NCBI GenBank assembly: GCA_016765535.1
Contig: JAESPQ010000022.1
Coordinates: 1 to 63,705 of the forward strand
From: Alteromonadaceae bacterium
GTDB lineage: Bacteria > Pseudomonadota > Gammaproteobacteria > Enterobacterales > Alteromonadaceae
Direction: 5' to 3'
DNA: 63,705 nucleotides
The notes below the pieces were generated by a model, which searched no databases, was not told the origin of the DNA, and saw only the letters and a list, made by a program, of their open reading frames with translations. The position numbers and the translations under genes were made by a program. Numbering within the stretch: the first letter of the stretch is position 1; every line of letters begins with the position of its first letter. Positions 1 to 9,356 of this stretch are shown one piece after another.

Positions 1-6
1 TTTAGA

Positions 7-1014
7 ATGAATGGCTTTGGCAACATAGCAAATGACAGCGGGGATTTACTAGCTACGGGTTGGGCCTTCGCTGGGGGCACTAGAGCCCTCGCCGGGGGCC
101 GCTTCGGCGGTAACGGGTACAAACTTAACGGTGATTCTCAAGTCCTCGTTGAGGGCGCTATAGGGAGCATCCTCTCTAACCCGCGTTGGGGTAATACTTG
201 GTGGGCTAATTGGGCGAACATCGGGGCGGATAGTAACATATGGATAATAGGGAACTTCACAGCGTCAGGTACTATGCCGAGTAGCACAACTGCGTCGGTA
301 GTAGTTAGGCTCAAGTCCGATGGAGCGTTAGAGCTGTATACCACCGGGGTACTACGCCAAACAACTGCCACAGGGGTAATAACTACTGCCACGGACCACC
401 ATATCGAAGTACGGGCTTTCGCAAGTGACGTAGGGACTGCGGACGTGTGGGTAGATGGTGTCTCTGTGTTGTCCTTCGCTGGGGATTGTCGCTTCGGTTC
501 AGCTAGCCCGACGTCATTGTTCGTAGGTGGGGGCCTGTCCACGGATTGTGTGATAGATGACCTAGTTACTATCAAAGACGATGTCACCCAGTTAAACTCG
601 CACCAGATACATGAGCTGTTACCAGACGGCGCAGGTGATAACACAGCATGGACAGGTACTTTTGCAGATGTAGATGACCCACTAGGCACCCCCGACGAGG
701 ACACAACCGTTATCACTTCCAAGACCCTAGGGGATAAGCAGGACCACAACTTCGGAGCACTCCCGGTAAGCCCGGTAATCACTACCATTCACGCGGTCGA
801 GTTAAATGCCCGTGTTCGTGTAACGCAAGACATCCCCCGTGATATAGTGCAATATACTATCTCGGGTGCAACAGAAACCGACGAGGCTACAAAGGCCGTA
901 ACGGACAGTTATGTAACCCAAGGGGACATACTTGCCCTAGACCCTAACACCGCCGCAGCATGGACAGTAGCAGCAGTAGACGCACTTAAGGTCGGCGTCA
1001 AAGTAACAACTTAA
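7..1014 (+). CDS. virion protein, lectin-like fold
   Basis: 335 aa. The first 200 residues are rich in Gly, Trp and beta-strand patterns, with the GRFGGNGYKL element typical of phage virion proteins that carry a concanavalin/LamG-like sandwich. Residues 205-335 form a second domain (LLPDGAGDNTAW ... DDPLGTPDEDTTVI ... AWTVAAVDALKVGVKV) that I recognise from many siphophage structural proteins. It lies between the capsid genes (across the presumed genome join) and the neck genes, so a capsid- or neck-attached virion protein is likely. The frame is open to the left edge, but the ATG at 7 is a good start because joining the window ends gives an ATGA overlap with the upstream gene. The exact role is unknown. 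Confidence 0.75.
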   Translation: MNGFGNIANDSGDLLATGWAFAGGTRALAGGRFGGNGYKLNGDSQVLVEGAIGSILSNPRWGNTWWANWANIGADSNIWIIGNFTASGTMPSSTTASVVVRLKSDGALELYTTGVLRQTTATGVITTATDHHIEVRAFASDVGTADVWVDGVSVLSFAGDCRFGSASPTSLFVGGGLSTDCVIDDLVTIKDDVTQLNSHQIHELLPDGAGDNTAWTGTFADVDDPLGTPDEDTTVITSKTLGDKQDHNFGALPVSPVITTIHAVELNARVRVTQDIPRDIVQYTISGATETDEATKAVTDSYVTQGDILALDPNTAAAWTVAAVDALKVGVKVTT

Positions 1015-1030
1015 CTAAGAGGTACAAATC

Positions 1031-2266
1031 ATGGGCACAATAATCACGCCAGCTTATCCAAGCGCGAGGCTCTTAGCGTCTCTCGTACCAGTAACCAAGG
1101 CGTCAGATTTATCGGGGATACTGGATAGCACTAAATTTTATTTCATAGACGGTGCAGTAGATATGGGGACTCAATCAATTGAGATACCTGCCGGGGGCCT
1201 CTTCCTCGGGGGCCTCAATGTCGAAGTCTCTAGGCTTTTTAGCACAGAGGATAACCACACGATGTTTACGTCCCCCGTGGGCGGTAGCGGTAGTTTCTTG
1301 TCAACCTTTGTCACATTCACCGAGTCCGGGGCTACCTCGCAGCTATTCAACATAGTGGGAAAAACCGGAAACGAAGCGATAGAATTTCAAAATACAATTT
1401 TCCGTGATTGCGATTCTTTGGGGACAGTAGATAACTACCGACAAGGTTTGGAAACGATAACCAGCCGCTTTGGTCGGACGCCTACATTAACCCTTAAAGG
1501 TGCTTGGGCCGGAGGGTACAGGGCGACTACCACTCTTGTTCGTAACCTTGCCGCGGGAATGACAGACCCGATATTTAAAGCAGGCGCAGGCTTCATAATG
1601 CAGAGTCGATTCTTAACGGATGTGAACGTAGACTTACCTGCGTTAGCCCCGCTCTTTGACTTTGCCCCAGCGAATTTCCCCAACGTAGGTACAGTGTTAT
1701 TGGATAGGTGTGTGATAACTCGGGACGGCGCAGTAGACGCTAATGACCCTAACATAACACCTAATCTCGCTGCCGGGGACTTAGCTAGCTTTTGGACAGG
1801 TAACAACGGCATAGCTAACACCCTTGTCGGTGGTGCCAGCGTTATTACCGTCGAAGCGGTAACGACCATTACTGCACAAGACGCTTTTGTAGCACTAGCG
1901 GGTACTTGGACGCCCTCGGCACTCCAACATTTTGACGCACCCGCTAATGGTCAGTTACGACACAAGGGTAATGTCCCCCGGGAGTATGTGGCTATCATAG
2001 ATTTAGTAATCGCTGGGACACAGAACACAGAAATTACCGTCAGGTTAAAGATGTGGGACGATTCCACATCTTCCTTTGTAACAGTTCATGACCAAACAAG
2101 GCCCGTCCTTAACCAACCCGGGGGCACGAATGTAGCGTTTTTCGGCTTGTCTCATGACATAACATTAGATATTAACGACTTCGCCTTTTTCGAAGTAGCT
2201 AACCGCTCGGGAACACAAAACGTAACGGCACAGTTAGAAGGGGCCCTCATTTTAAACGGCAGGTAA
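1031..2266 (+). CDS. virion protein, beta-helix plus beta-sandwich
   Basis: 411 aa, start preceded by AAGAGG. Residues 1-270 have short repeated beta-strand turns with polar/hydrophobic alternation, suggesting a right-handed beta-helix. Residues 285-411 (starting near AGTWTPSALQHFDAPANGQL) look like a jelly-roll sandwich found at the end of phage fibre or decoration proteins. It sits between the first virion gene and the neck genes, spaced 16 and 3 bp. It could be a head fibre or an accessory receptor-binding protein. Placement in the virion block is firm; the adhesion role is inferred. Confidence 0.6.
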   Translation: MGTIITPAYPSARLLASLVPVTKASDLSGILDSTKFYFIDGAVDMGTQSIEIPAGGLFLGGLNVEVSRLFSTEDNHTMFTSPVGGSGSFLSTFVTFTESGATSQLFNIVGKTGNEAIEFQNTIFRDCDSLGTVDNYRQGLETITSRFGRTPTLTLKGAWAGGYRATTTLVRNLAAGMTDPIFKAGAGFIMQSRFLTDVNVDLPALAPLFDFAPANFPNVGTVLLDRCVITRDGAVDANDPNITPNLAAGDLASFWTGNNGIANTLVGGASVITVEAVTTITAQDAFVALAGTWTPSALQHFDAPANGQLRHKGNVPREYVAIIDLVIAGTQNTEITVRLKMWDDSTSSFVTVHDQTRPVLNQPGGTNVAFFGLSHDITLDINDFAFFEVANRSGTQNVTAQLEGALILNGR

Positions 2267-2269
2267 TAT

Positions 2270-2656
2270 ATGGCTAAACATGAATCCGCGGCAAGCGTCG
2301 CGCTACAGCTAAAGAACTTTACAGAGGACATCATCCAGCAAGTGACATTGGAAGTGACCGCGGTACTTGGAGAAGATACCCCGGTCGATACTGGGTGGGC
2401 TCAAGCGAACTGGGTCCCTAATATTGGGGCTTCCCACACGGGGACAGTAGGGACAAAAGAGAGCGTAACCGCCACGGCGAAAGAAGAGGGAATCGCTAAG
2501 GTGTTGGCACTTTACAAATTACCCGCTATAGTTTTTGTAACGAACAATGTCCCGTATATCGAGAGGCTAAACTCGGGTCACTCAGACAAAGCACCGTCGG
2601 GCTATGTACAGCTCGCGATATTAAAGGGGATACAAGCAGTAGAAAACAGGGTATGA
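2270..2656 (+). CDS. HK97 gp10-like neck/tail-completion protein
   Basis: 128 aa, starting 3 bp after the previous stop. It has the family's characteristic N-terminal helix followed by TPVDTGWAQANWVPNIG (residues 40-56), the 'vDTG.lr.sW' signature of HK97 gp10 / lambda gpZ-type tail-completion proteins. C-terminal residues 92-110 (FVTNNVPYIERLNSGHSDKAPSG) match the usual 'Y...lE.G.S.qAP.G' ending. Such proteins sit at the head-tail joint. The next gene is the tail terminator, as expected. Confidence 0.8.
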   Translation: MAKHESAASVALQLKNFTEDIIQQVTLEVTAVLGEDTPVDTGWAQANWVPNIGASHTGTVGTKESVTATAKEEGIAKVLALYKLPAIVFVTNNVPYIERLNSGHSDKAPSGYVQLAILKGIQAVENRV

Positions 2657-2677
2657 TAACCGAAAGGCAGGTATATT

Positions 2678-3085
2678 ATGGCAACAATTAACGAAGCCCG
2701 GAAGCTGATTTATGATAAGTTTATCAGTGAATGGGGTGCTACGACATTGATTGACACCGATAACGGCGATTTTACAGAGCCCGAGTCGGACCCTTGGGTT
2801 CGTGTAGTATCCCGGGGGCAAGAAGGCGGACAGTCTTCAATAGGCAAGAAAGGTAACAGACGATATGAACGAAAGGGCATATTTTTTGTGCAAGTGTTCA
2901 CCCCCGTATTAACGGGTACATCGCAGTCAGATATATTAGCGCAATTGGCTATGGATATTCTAGAAGGCGAGAGGTTGTCAGGTCAAGTATGGACGGGCAA
3001 CTCAGTTAACCGCGAAGTCGGGGCGCAAGGTAAGTGGTACGCCACAAACGTTGAAACCGAATTCACTTATGAAGAAATTAAATAG
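2678..3085 (+). CDS. tail terminator protein (DUF4128/gpU-like)
   Basis: 135 aa, preceded by AAAGGCAGG. The sequence pattern (N-terminal helix, 'DTDNGDFTEPESDPWVRV', then 'RYERKGIFFVQVFTPVLTGTSQSDILAQ' split by the usual turn) fits small tail-terminator proteins that cap the tail tube and join it to the head. Size and position between the gp10-like gene and the tail tube are typical. The assignment rests on pattern and order. Confidence 0.7.
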   Translation: MATINEARKLIYDKFISEWGATTLIDTDNGDFTEPESDPWVRVVSRGQEGGQSSIGKKGNRRYERKGIFFVQVFTPVLTGTSQSDILAQLAMDILEGERLSGQVWTGNSVNREVGAQGKWYATNVETEFTYEEIK

Positions 3086-3096
3086 GAGCCCGACAC

Positions 3097-4584
3097 ATGG
3101 GTAGAGTATTAACGAACAACACGTCACTAGCAGTGGCGATTGAAGCCTCTTTAGGTGTCCTTCCGGGTACACCAGAATGGGACCTCTTAGAACCTAACTC
3201 GATTGGTGCTTTTGGTGCGACTATTACAACGGTAGCCCGTAGCCCTATTTCACGTAACCGACAGCGCCGTAAAGGCACGATTACAGATTTAGATAGTGTA
3301 GTAGATTTTGACGCAGATTTAATCGTGTCTCACTTCGACGTTTTCGCAGAAGGCTTCGTCTTCGCGAACTTCTTGGGTGAAATAGACCGTGCGCCGTCAG
3401 CAGTAACCGCGACGCAATATACGGTAGACTCGGGAACGACTCTGCCTGTGGGCTCCTTGGTCCGTGGCGTAAACTTCGGTGTACCGGGTAACAATGGTCT
3501 GCATCTAGTTAATGGCGTACCAACAGCGACAGCGATTACCGCAGCAGGTCTAGCGACCGAAGCGACACCACCTACAAACGCCCGCGTTGAAGTGGTAGGC
3601 GTTGAAGGCACGACAGGTGATATTACTATCACTAACTCAGGCGGCGTAATCACTCTAGGCAGTACTGCGCTAGACTTTACAACGTTACCTATGCAAGTGG
3701 GTGAGTTTATCTTTCTTGGCGGCACAGCGTTGGCTAATCGCTTCTTTGCGTCACCAAGTCTGGATAACTCGGGTTATGCTCGTATTGTTTCTATCGCGGC
3801 TAGCGCAGTTGTCCTCGACAAGGTGACAGAAACCTTCGTTACTGATTCGGGTACAGGTAAACTAATTCAAATCTTCTTTGGACGCTTCCTTAAGAACGTG
3901 CCAACAGATGACGCGAACTTCTTAGAGCGTTCGTATCAGTTCGAATTAGAATACCCGGGTCTAGCGACTAATGGCGTTGATTCGAAATTCTCTTACGCAG
4001 CAGGTAACTTCGCTAACACTATGGCTATATCAATGCCATTAGCGGATAAAGCGGGCGTGTCTTTTGCCTTCATTGGTACAGACACCCTACCACCAACAGA
4101 AACCCGTAAAGCCGAAGCAGTAAACGCAGTCGAGCCCGCACGTACGAGCGCGTATAACACTACCACCGATTGTGCGCGTTTGCGTATCACTAAGGTAGAC
4201 GAAACGGGTCTAACGACGGACTTTAAATCGTTAACGGTTACGCTGAATAATAACGTGTCACCAGAAAAAGTACTTTGTAACCTCGGTGCGAAGTTCATGA
4301 ACTTTGGTAACTTCGAAGTTAATATCGAAGCGCAACTAGTGTTTACTGATAGTGCGGTTATTGACGCGGTCCGTAATAACGAAACGGTAGCAATGGACTT
4401 CGCTGTTAAGAACGATGATGGTGCTATCATGTTCGACATCCCTGCAATGACGCTAGGCGGTGGCGACACAGAGTTCCCGGTCAATGAGTCAGTGCTGATT
4501 AATATCACGTCTGAGGCGTTCCAAGACCCAACGACGGGCAACTCGATTGGTATCTCAGTGTTCCCATTTGTACCGACGCTCTAA
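3097..4584 (+). CDS. major tail tube protein
   Basis: 495 aa, SD AGGAG just upstream. The N-terminus (NTSLAVAIEASLGVLPGTPEW) and 'SPISRNRQRRKGTITDLDS' are typical of a long tail-tube family in siphophages, where the tube fold is assembled from N- and C-terminal segments with an insertion between about residues 110 and 240 (Gly/Thr-rich, possibly Ig-like or bound to the tube surface). It is followed by a strong terminator, fitting a highly expressed structural gene. Codon choice here is AAC/GGT-rich, as in the capsid gene, consistent with high expression. Confidence 0.75.
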   Translation: MGRVLTNNTSLAVAIEASLGVLPGTPEWDLLEPNSIGAFGATITTVARSPISRNRQRRKGTITDLDSVVDFDADLIVSHFDVFAEGFVFANFLGEIDRAPSAVTATQYTVDSGTTLPVGSLVRGVNFGVPGNNGLHLVNGVPTATAITAAGLATEATPPTNARVEVVGVEGTTGDITITNSGGVITLGSTALDFTTLPMQVGEFIFLGGTALANRFFASPSLDNSGYARIVSIAASAVVLDKVTETFVTDSGTGKLIQIFFGRFLKNVPTDDANFLERSYQFELEYPGLATNGVDSKFSYAAGNFANTMAISMPLADKAGVSFAFIGTDTLPPTETRKAEAVNAVEPARTSAYNTTTDCARLRITKVDETGLTTDFKSLTVTLNNNVSPEKVLCNLGAKFMNFGNFEVNIEAQLVFTDSAVIDAVRNNETVAMDFAVKNDDGAIMFDIPAMTLGGGDTEFPVNESVLINITSEAFQDPTTGNSIGISVFPFVPTL

Positions 4585-4629
4585 TATGGATATTGAACTT
4601 TGGCCCGGTGCCTAACATAACCCCTACGA

Positions 4630-4654
4630 CTCGGCCGCTTCTTGCGGTCGTTTT
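4630..4654 (+). terminator. rho-independent terminator after tail tube gene
   Basis: Stem CGGCCGC (4632-4638) / GCGGTCG (4644-4650) with loop TTCTT, followed by TTTTG. One pair is G-T. It should limit read-through from the tail tube gene into the chaperone and tape-measure genes. Confidence 0.75.
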
Positions 4655-4675
4655 GTATCTGCATTAAAATAATAT

Positions 4676-4703
4676 TTGCATTAATTCGAAACTCGTCTAT
4701 CCT
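4676..4703 (+). promoter_or_regulatory. possible sigma-70 promoter before tail chaperone gene
   Basis: TTGCAT (4676-4681), 16 bp, TATCCT (4698-4703), located between the terminator and the chaperone gene. The 16-bp spacing is the same as in the minus-strand promoters. The -10 match is modest. Confidence 0.4.
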
Positions 4704-4754
4704 TAATTTAAGTCAAGAAGACTTACCCCCTCATAATTATTGGAGCACTACCAC

Positions 4755-5177
4755 ATGGCTAACTTTTCTCATTTAAAAAAGCTGGAAGTATCTGGCAACA
4801 AGACAGTCGATTTTACGATCTTTCAAATTGAAGGCGAGCCGTCCCTGCATGTTGTAGCCGCGTCGGAAAGTAACCGCGGTTATTTTAACGAACTGCTACG
4901 CAAAGGTGGCAAGCGTCAAGCGAAGAAGAAAGTAGATGCTGCAACGGTTAAAAGCAATCGCGAAGAAGACCGCGTGTTATATGCAAAGCACATTGTCAAA
5001 GGTTGGTCAGGTGTTAACGATGACAAAGGCAAGCCCGTTGAATTCACTGAAAGCGATTGTCTTGGTTTCTTATCAAGCCTACCCGATTGGTTGTTCGATG
5101 AACTCCGCACATTTGCTTCGGACATTCAGAACTTTATTGAAGCACCTATCGACGTAGAGGAAAAAGCAAAAAACTAA
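4755..5177 (+). CDS. tail assembly chaperone, short form (gpG-like)
   Basis: 140 aa; ATG at 4755 with GGAG at 4742-4745 (a TTG at 4740 in the same frame is less likely). Sequence begins MANFSHLKKLEVSGNKTVDF. Lambda gpG-type chaperones coat the tape-measure protein during tail assembly and lie between the tail tube and tape-measure genes, as here. The frame ends GCA AAA AAC TAA, which contains a canonical -1 slippery heptamer directly before the stop, giving a longer gpGT-like product. Confidence 0.8.
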   Translation: MANFSHLKKLEVSGNKTVDFTIFQIEGEPSLHVVAASESNRGYFNELLRKGGKRQAKKKVDAATVKSNREEDRVLYAKHIVKGWSGVNDDKGKPVEFTESDCLGFLSSLPDWLFDELRTFASDIQNFIEAPIDVEEKAKN

Positions 5178-5533
5178 GTGAGCGTCTAGTTTGGGACTTA
5201 CGTTACGCACGGGACGGCTTCTCTATCGAGGCGTCCAAACGTAAGAATAGACAGCTCCCCGAGTGGTACTTGGATGAACCGGAAATAGAATCACAGGATA
5301 TATTCTACCTAAAAGCCTTTTACGATTTAAACACATGCCGAGCGGGTGGTATGGGACTCTGTCCTATCCCTTGGCGTGACATTGTCCACTATGCAGAGTT
5401 TTATCAACTAGATTGTGATATAGTGGAGGCGTTTATAGACATTATCCGTGAAATGGACGGGGCATATATGGAATGGCAGAACGATGAAGCCGAACGTAAA
5501 AAGCCTAAACCCAAGCCACCACCACCAAGATAG
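4755..5533 (+). CDS. tail assembly chaperone, -1 frameshifted long form (gpGT-like)
   Basis: Ribosomes slipping -1 on A AAA AAC (5168-5174) continue from 5174 in the other frame as LSERLVWDLRYARDGF and so on to a stop at 5533, with no stop codon in between. The product is about 259 aa. The extension includes an acidic, Tyr/Asp-rich part and ends in a Pro/Lys tail (KPKPKPPPPR). The part from 5174 to 5270 has no start codon of its own but reads as normal protein, supporting the fusion. In lambda and many siphophages the G:GT ratio is set this way. No search for a downstream pseudoknot was possible. Confidence 0.8.
5168..5174 (+). promoter_or_regulatory. -1 programmed frameshift site A AAA AAC
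   Basis: X XXY YYZ heptamer in the zero frame (AAA 5169-5171, AAC 5172-5174), followed at once by the zero-frame stop TAA at 5175-5177. A AAA AAC is a classic efficient tRNA slippage sequence. Confidence 0.85.
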
Positions 5534-5547
5534 AGGGCAAGTACATT

Positions 5548-8349
5548 ATGGCAGATTTTCGAATACGCGTCATAGTGGACCCGTCGCAAGCAACAGCAGG
5601 AACCGACAAAGTGCGTCGGGGCCTGACAGATGTAGAAAGAAGCGCGAACAAATTGAGAGATACAATTGCTCGCGCTTTTAGCTTTGCGGCCGTTTCATTT
5701 GGCATACAACAAATACTAAAACTAGCAGATGCTTACGTGACTCTAACGAACAGGGTCAAAGTAGCGACTAACGGTGCTGCGTTCTCGGGTCAGATATTGG
5801 ACCGGGTATTTAAGATTGCAAATAACGCTAGGGCACCCGTTGCACAATTAGCGTTCCTCTACCAACGTATATCTGTGGCATCCGATGAACTCGGCGCGTC
5901 ACAAGAAGATGTACTCAAATTCGTAAACGCAACAGCGCAAGCACTAGCGGCCCAAGGCGGTACAACTGCGGAGGCGGCAGGCGCACTCATTCAGTTATCC
6001 CAAGCCCTAGGTAATGCCAACATTCAAGCGCAGGAATTTAACTCGCTTGTTGATGGTGCGTTCCCCTTAGTTCAAGCAGCAGCCCGAGGAATTGACGAGG
6101 CGGGTAATTCCGTGTCGCGTTTACGTGGGTTAATCATTAAAGGTAGAATTACTAACGAACAATTCTTTAAAGCGGTACTGAGCCAAGCTGATTCATTGGA
6201 AGCAGCCTTCGCTCGGACTACTCCAACAATCGCACAGGGCTTCGTGGTCCTGACTAACGCAATGACACAGTTTATCGGTGAAGCAGATAGCGGCCTCGGT
6301 GTAACTAGTTTAATTGCAGGCTCACTACTCAAGCTAGCGTTCAACTTGGACACAGCCGCGAAAGCAGCAGAGGCTCTAGGGTTGTTCCTTGGTGTCGGTG
6401 GTCTAGTTAAGGTGCTACTCCTCGTTAAAGCAGGCGTAATCGGACTGACAGTAGCAATTGCAGCGAACCCTCTAGGTGCCTTACTTATTGGCGCACTAGC
6501 TGTTATATCGGTGCTGATAGCCTTTAAGGACGAGATTAAGTTCACTGAGAATGGCGTTTCGACGTTTACCGATGTAATCACGGTCCTAATGTCTAGAGCC
6601 CGTATAGAAATTGAGAACTTTAAAGCAGCGTTCTTAAATATCGGTAATTTCATTGGCGACCAGTTTGGACCGATTATCGGCCTACTTACCCCGGTGTTTA
6701 ATGAAATAAAGGAATTCTTCGCAGACATCGAGTTCTCGTTCGCGGGCATCATCATCGCGGCAGCACGTACGATTGATAAGATTATCGGAATATTCAGCGG
6801 GGGCATTAAAGTTATCGCGTCGTTGTTCCAGACACTTCCGGGCATCATGAAGGAAGTCGGTATCAATATTGCTAATTCCTTATTGGAATCTATCGGCGGC
6901 GTTGTTAATCAAATAATCACGAAGCTAAACTCTATTGGTGACTTCGTAGGCTTGGACCCTATTGACCTAATCAGCGCACCACAGTTAGAAGCAGTAACAG
7001 GGGCGACGTTCCTTGATGTTGGTAAAGCAGCTCAAGAAGCGTTTATGAAGGGCTTCAACAGGACACAACTCGAAGACCTCGTACGTGGCCTAGTGGAAGA
7101 GGTAGAAAAAGTGGGTCAAGCGCGTATAGCTAATGCACCTAAGACAGAAGCCGGAGTAGACTTAACGGAAACGCCGTTTAAGCGCATAACTATCGACCCA
7201 GCAGTTCAAGGCGAGATTGATAGCATTGAGAAGAGAACGGCAGCACTAAAACTTAACACCCGTGAGCGTGAGGTACAGCAATCGGTGTTAGCTTTAGAAT
7301 CAAAACTACGCCGTGAGTTAAACGTCTTAGAAGAGAACGCGTTGAAATTTACTTTACGTCAGAATCAGGCGCAGAAGGACCGAACAGATATACTCGACCG
7401 TTTGAATGGCACCATGAGTGAATTAGCGATTAGGCAGGCGACACTAAACGAACTTTTAAACACAGGTTCAATATCCGCGAGTCAGTTTAAAAACGAAATG
7501 ATTGCATTACGCCTAGAACAAGCTAACCTTAATATAGAACTGGGTGACGCTACTTTTGTTGACGGCTTCCTTGTTGGCATAGAAAGTATGCTAGATGCGG
7601 TTAGGAACTTCCAAGCCGAAGCGGGTATGGTATTCGGTGAGTTCTTTACTAGTACTTCGGAAGGTTTCGCAACGGCAGCAGCAGACGCGATTATCTTTGG
7701 TGATAGTTTCCAAGACGCCATTGGTGATGTAGCACGAAAAGCGTTACGTGACTTACTAGCAGGGATTATCCAAATAGGCATACAGTTTGTGCTCAACTCG
7801 GCTCTAGCGAACACCCTTGGCGCGGCATCCGTTGCATCGTCAGTAGGTCAAGCGGCAGCAGTGGGCTCGGCATGGGCAACACCAGCGGCGTTAGCGTCAT
7901 TGGCTACCCTTGGTACTAACTCCGCGGCGGCAAGTACAGGTATTCTCGCTACGGTAGGTTTGGCAGAAGGTCTAGCAGTTGCAGGCTTCGCTAATGGTGG
8001 TGACGTTCGTGGACCGGGTGGCCCTCGTAGCGACTCTATCCCAGCGATGTTATCTAACGGGGAATTCGTGGTTAATGCTAAATCAGCAGCGCGGTTCCGT
8101 CCTTTACTTCAACAAATTAACAACCCGTCATCGTTCCAAAACGGCGGTAATGTTGGTACAGGTTCTTCGGATACTGGACGAGCAACACCACAAAACGGAC
8201 CAGACGGCAACGGTGGTATTCGCATTGTGAATGTAATAGACCCGTCAATGGTAGAAGACTTCCTAACTAGCTCAAGCGGTGAGAAAGTTTTGATTAACAC
8301 TATTGAGCGTAACGCAAGTTCGCTTAACCAGATATTAAGGAATAACTAA
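5548..8349 (+). CDS. tail tape measure protein
   Basis: 933 aa. Residues about 50-180 match the tape-measure N-terminal domain ('QILKLADAYVTLTNRVKVAT', 'AVAQLAFLYQRIS'-type repeats, QALGNANIQAQEFNSLVDG). There are hydrophobic helices around 250-330 and 370-440, a coiled-coil-like segment around 560-680, and an Ala-rich C-terminal segment. The end (FANGGDVRGPGGPRSDSIPA ... NGEFVVNAKSAARF) is the common C-terminal motif of these proteins. The protein sets tail length and enters the cell with DNA. At about 1.5 angstrom per residue it predicts a tail near 140 nm. Confidence 0.93.
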   Translation: MADFRIRVIVDPSQATAGTDKVRRGLTDVERSANKLRDTIARAFSFAAVSFGIQQILKLADAYVTLTNRVKVATNGAAFSGQILDRVFKIANNARAPVAQLAFLYQRISVASDELGASQEDVLKFVNATAQALAAQGGTTAEAAGALIQLSQALGNANIQAQEFNSLVDGAFPLVQAAARGIDEAGNSVSRLRGLIIKGRITNEQFFKAVLSQADSLEAAFARTTPTIAQGFVVLTNAMTQFIGEADSGLGVTSLIAGSLLKLAFNLDTAAKAAEALGLFLGVGGLVKVLLLVKAGVIGLTVAIAANPLGALLIGALAVISVLIAFKDEIKFTENGVSTFTDVITVLMSRARIEIENFKAAFLNIGNFIGDQFGPIIGLLTPVFNEIKEFFADIEFSFAGIIIAAARTIDKIIGIFSGGIKVIASLFQTLPGIMKEVGINIANSLLESIGGVVNQIITKLNSIGDFVGLDPIDLISAPQLEAVTGATFLDVGKAAQEAFMKGFNRTQLEDLVRGLVEEVEKVGQARIANAPKTEAGVDLTETPFKRITIDPAVQGEIDSIEKRTAALKLNTREREVQQSVLALESKLRRELNVLEENALKFTLRQNQAQKDRTDILDRLNGTMSELAIRQATLNELLNTGSISASQFKNEMIALRLEQANLNIELGDATFVDGFLVGIESMLDAVRNFQAEAGMVFGEFFTSTSEGFATAAADAIIFGDSFQDAIGDVARKALRDLLAGIIQIGIQFVLNSALANTLGAASVASSVGQAAAVGSAWATPAALASLATLGTNSAAASTGILATVGLAEGLAVAGFANGGDVRGPGGPRSDSIPAMLSNGEFVVNAKSAARFRPLLQQINNPSSFQNGGNVGTGSSDTGRATPQNGPDGNGGIRIVNVIDPSMVEDFLTSSSGEKVLINTIERNASSLNQILRNN

Positions 8350-8351
8350 AA

Positions 8352-9347
8352 ATGGCCTTTGAAAATGCAACAGCAACGGGACCAGCGGATTTACTCGCTA
8401 AGTTCCGAACGTTCATCACAACACACCCTGACTTACTAGACCCGGCGGGGGATTTATCTATCCCGTCACACGCATGGACTATCCTTAAGCAAGTAGTTAA
8501 TGGCAGCGACGAAGAACTTTACTTAAGCGGTCCCGGGAATAACGCGGACCAAACCATTTACGTCAACACGGCCTTCGGGCCGGACTTGGCCGCAGGTTCC
8601 GACGCGTTCTCTTGGGACACCCGCGGGGCTACCGCGTTTAACACTAACGACACGTTCGTAGCGCAACCGGGGATAGACCCGAACAGTAAGGTGATGCCTT
8701 TACAAGACCAAGCGGTACAGTATTGGTTCTTCGCCAACGGCCGCCGTTATATCATCATCGCGCAAGTCACAGTATCAGTCTACACTAGTACTTATGCTGG
8801 GTTCATTAGCCCATTCGAACCTGTGAGTGCAGCGTTAGCGTACCCCTACCCGCTGTACATTGGTGCGAGCATGGGTCAACTAGGTTTACGTTTCTCTAGT
8901 GAATCAAATGCGCTTCACCGTTCTTTTTGGAACCCCGCGTTTAACACAACTACTACAGGTTCGGCAGCGGTGTTCTCCTCGGGTAACGTATGGAAGGGCC
9001 TCGCTAACTTCGTTAGTAACGGCACTAACGAAGCGGACTTAGCAGTTCCACCACTTGTCGGAGGCACGGAACCGTATAGTAACGCTAATGGCGTCGGGGC
9101 TTTCCAAGTGGACAACGTAGAACCCCTACTCGGGGGCGACTATCTATTAACAGATGTGGAAGTGTCCTTCGGGGACAAAGACGTAGGCAACTACCGTGAA
9201 CGCTTCGGGGTACTTGATGGTGTCGCACACATTACGGGTATTTCACAAGCGGTACTAAATGAGGTTACAATAGGCGGGGATACCTATATAGTATTCCAAG
9301 AAGCCTTTAGAACAGGTCAAGGCAATTTCGTAGCAATTAAAAAGTAA
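8352..9347 (+). CDS. distal tail-associated virion protein A
   Basis: 331 aa, 2 bp after the tape measure. It begins with a helix (TATGPADLLAKFRTFITTH) shared in style with the next gene (SATDPIDLLDKLRLFCIAQ). A central FFANGRRYIIIAQVTVSVYTS ... FISPFEPVSAALAYPYPLY segment is known to me from siphophage tail modules that encode two consecutive proteins of this kind. The two are probably ancient paralogues. Likely part of the baseplate or tail tip; biochemical role unknown. Confidence 0.6.
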   Translation: MAFENATATGPADLLAKFRTFITTHPDLLDPAGDLSIPSHAWTILKQVVNGSDEELYLSGPGNNADQTIYVNTAFGPDLAAGSDAFSWDTRGATAFNTNDTFVAQPGIDPNSKVMPLQDQAVQYWFFANGRRYIIIAQVTVSVYTSTYAGFISPFEPVSAALAYPYPLYIGASMGQLGLRFSSESNALHRSFWNPAFNTTTTGSAAVFSSGNVWKGLANFVSNGTNEADLAVPPLVGGTEPYSNANGVGAFQVDNVEPLLGGDYLLTDVEVSFGDKDVGNYRERFGVLDGVAHITGISQAVLNEVTIGGDTYIVFQEAFRTGQGNFVAIKK

Positions 9348-9356
9348 GGGCACAAC

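Noticed and set aside
138-788. Long ORFs antisense to structural genes (e.g. 138-788, 6072-6866, 12029-12730, 3993-4541, 59312-60019)
   Set aside because: They mirror strong coding genes on the other strand, have no RBS and Ser/Thr/Arg-skewed compositions typical of shadow frames.
5270-5533. Stand-alone 87-aa gene starting at ATG 5270
   Set aside because: No RBS, and the frame upstream to 5174 reads as protein and joins at a canonical slippery site, so it is better seen as the frameshift extension.
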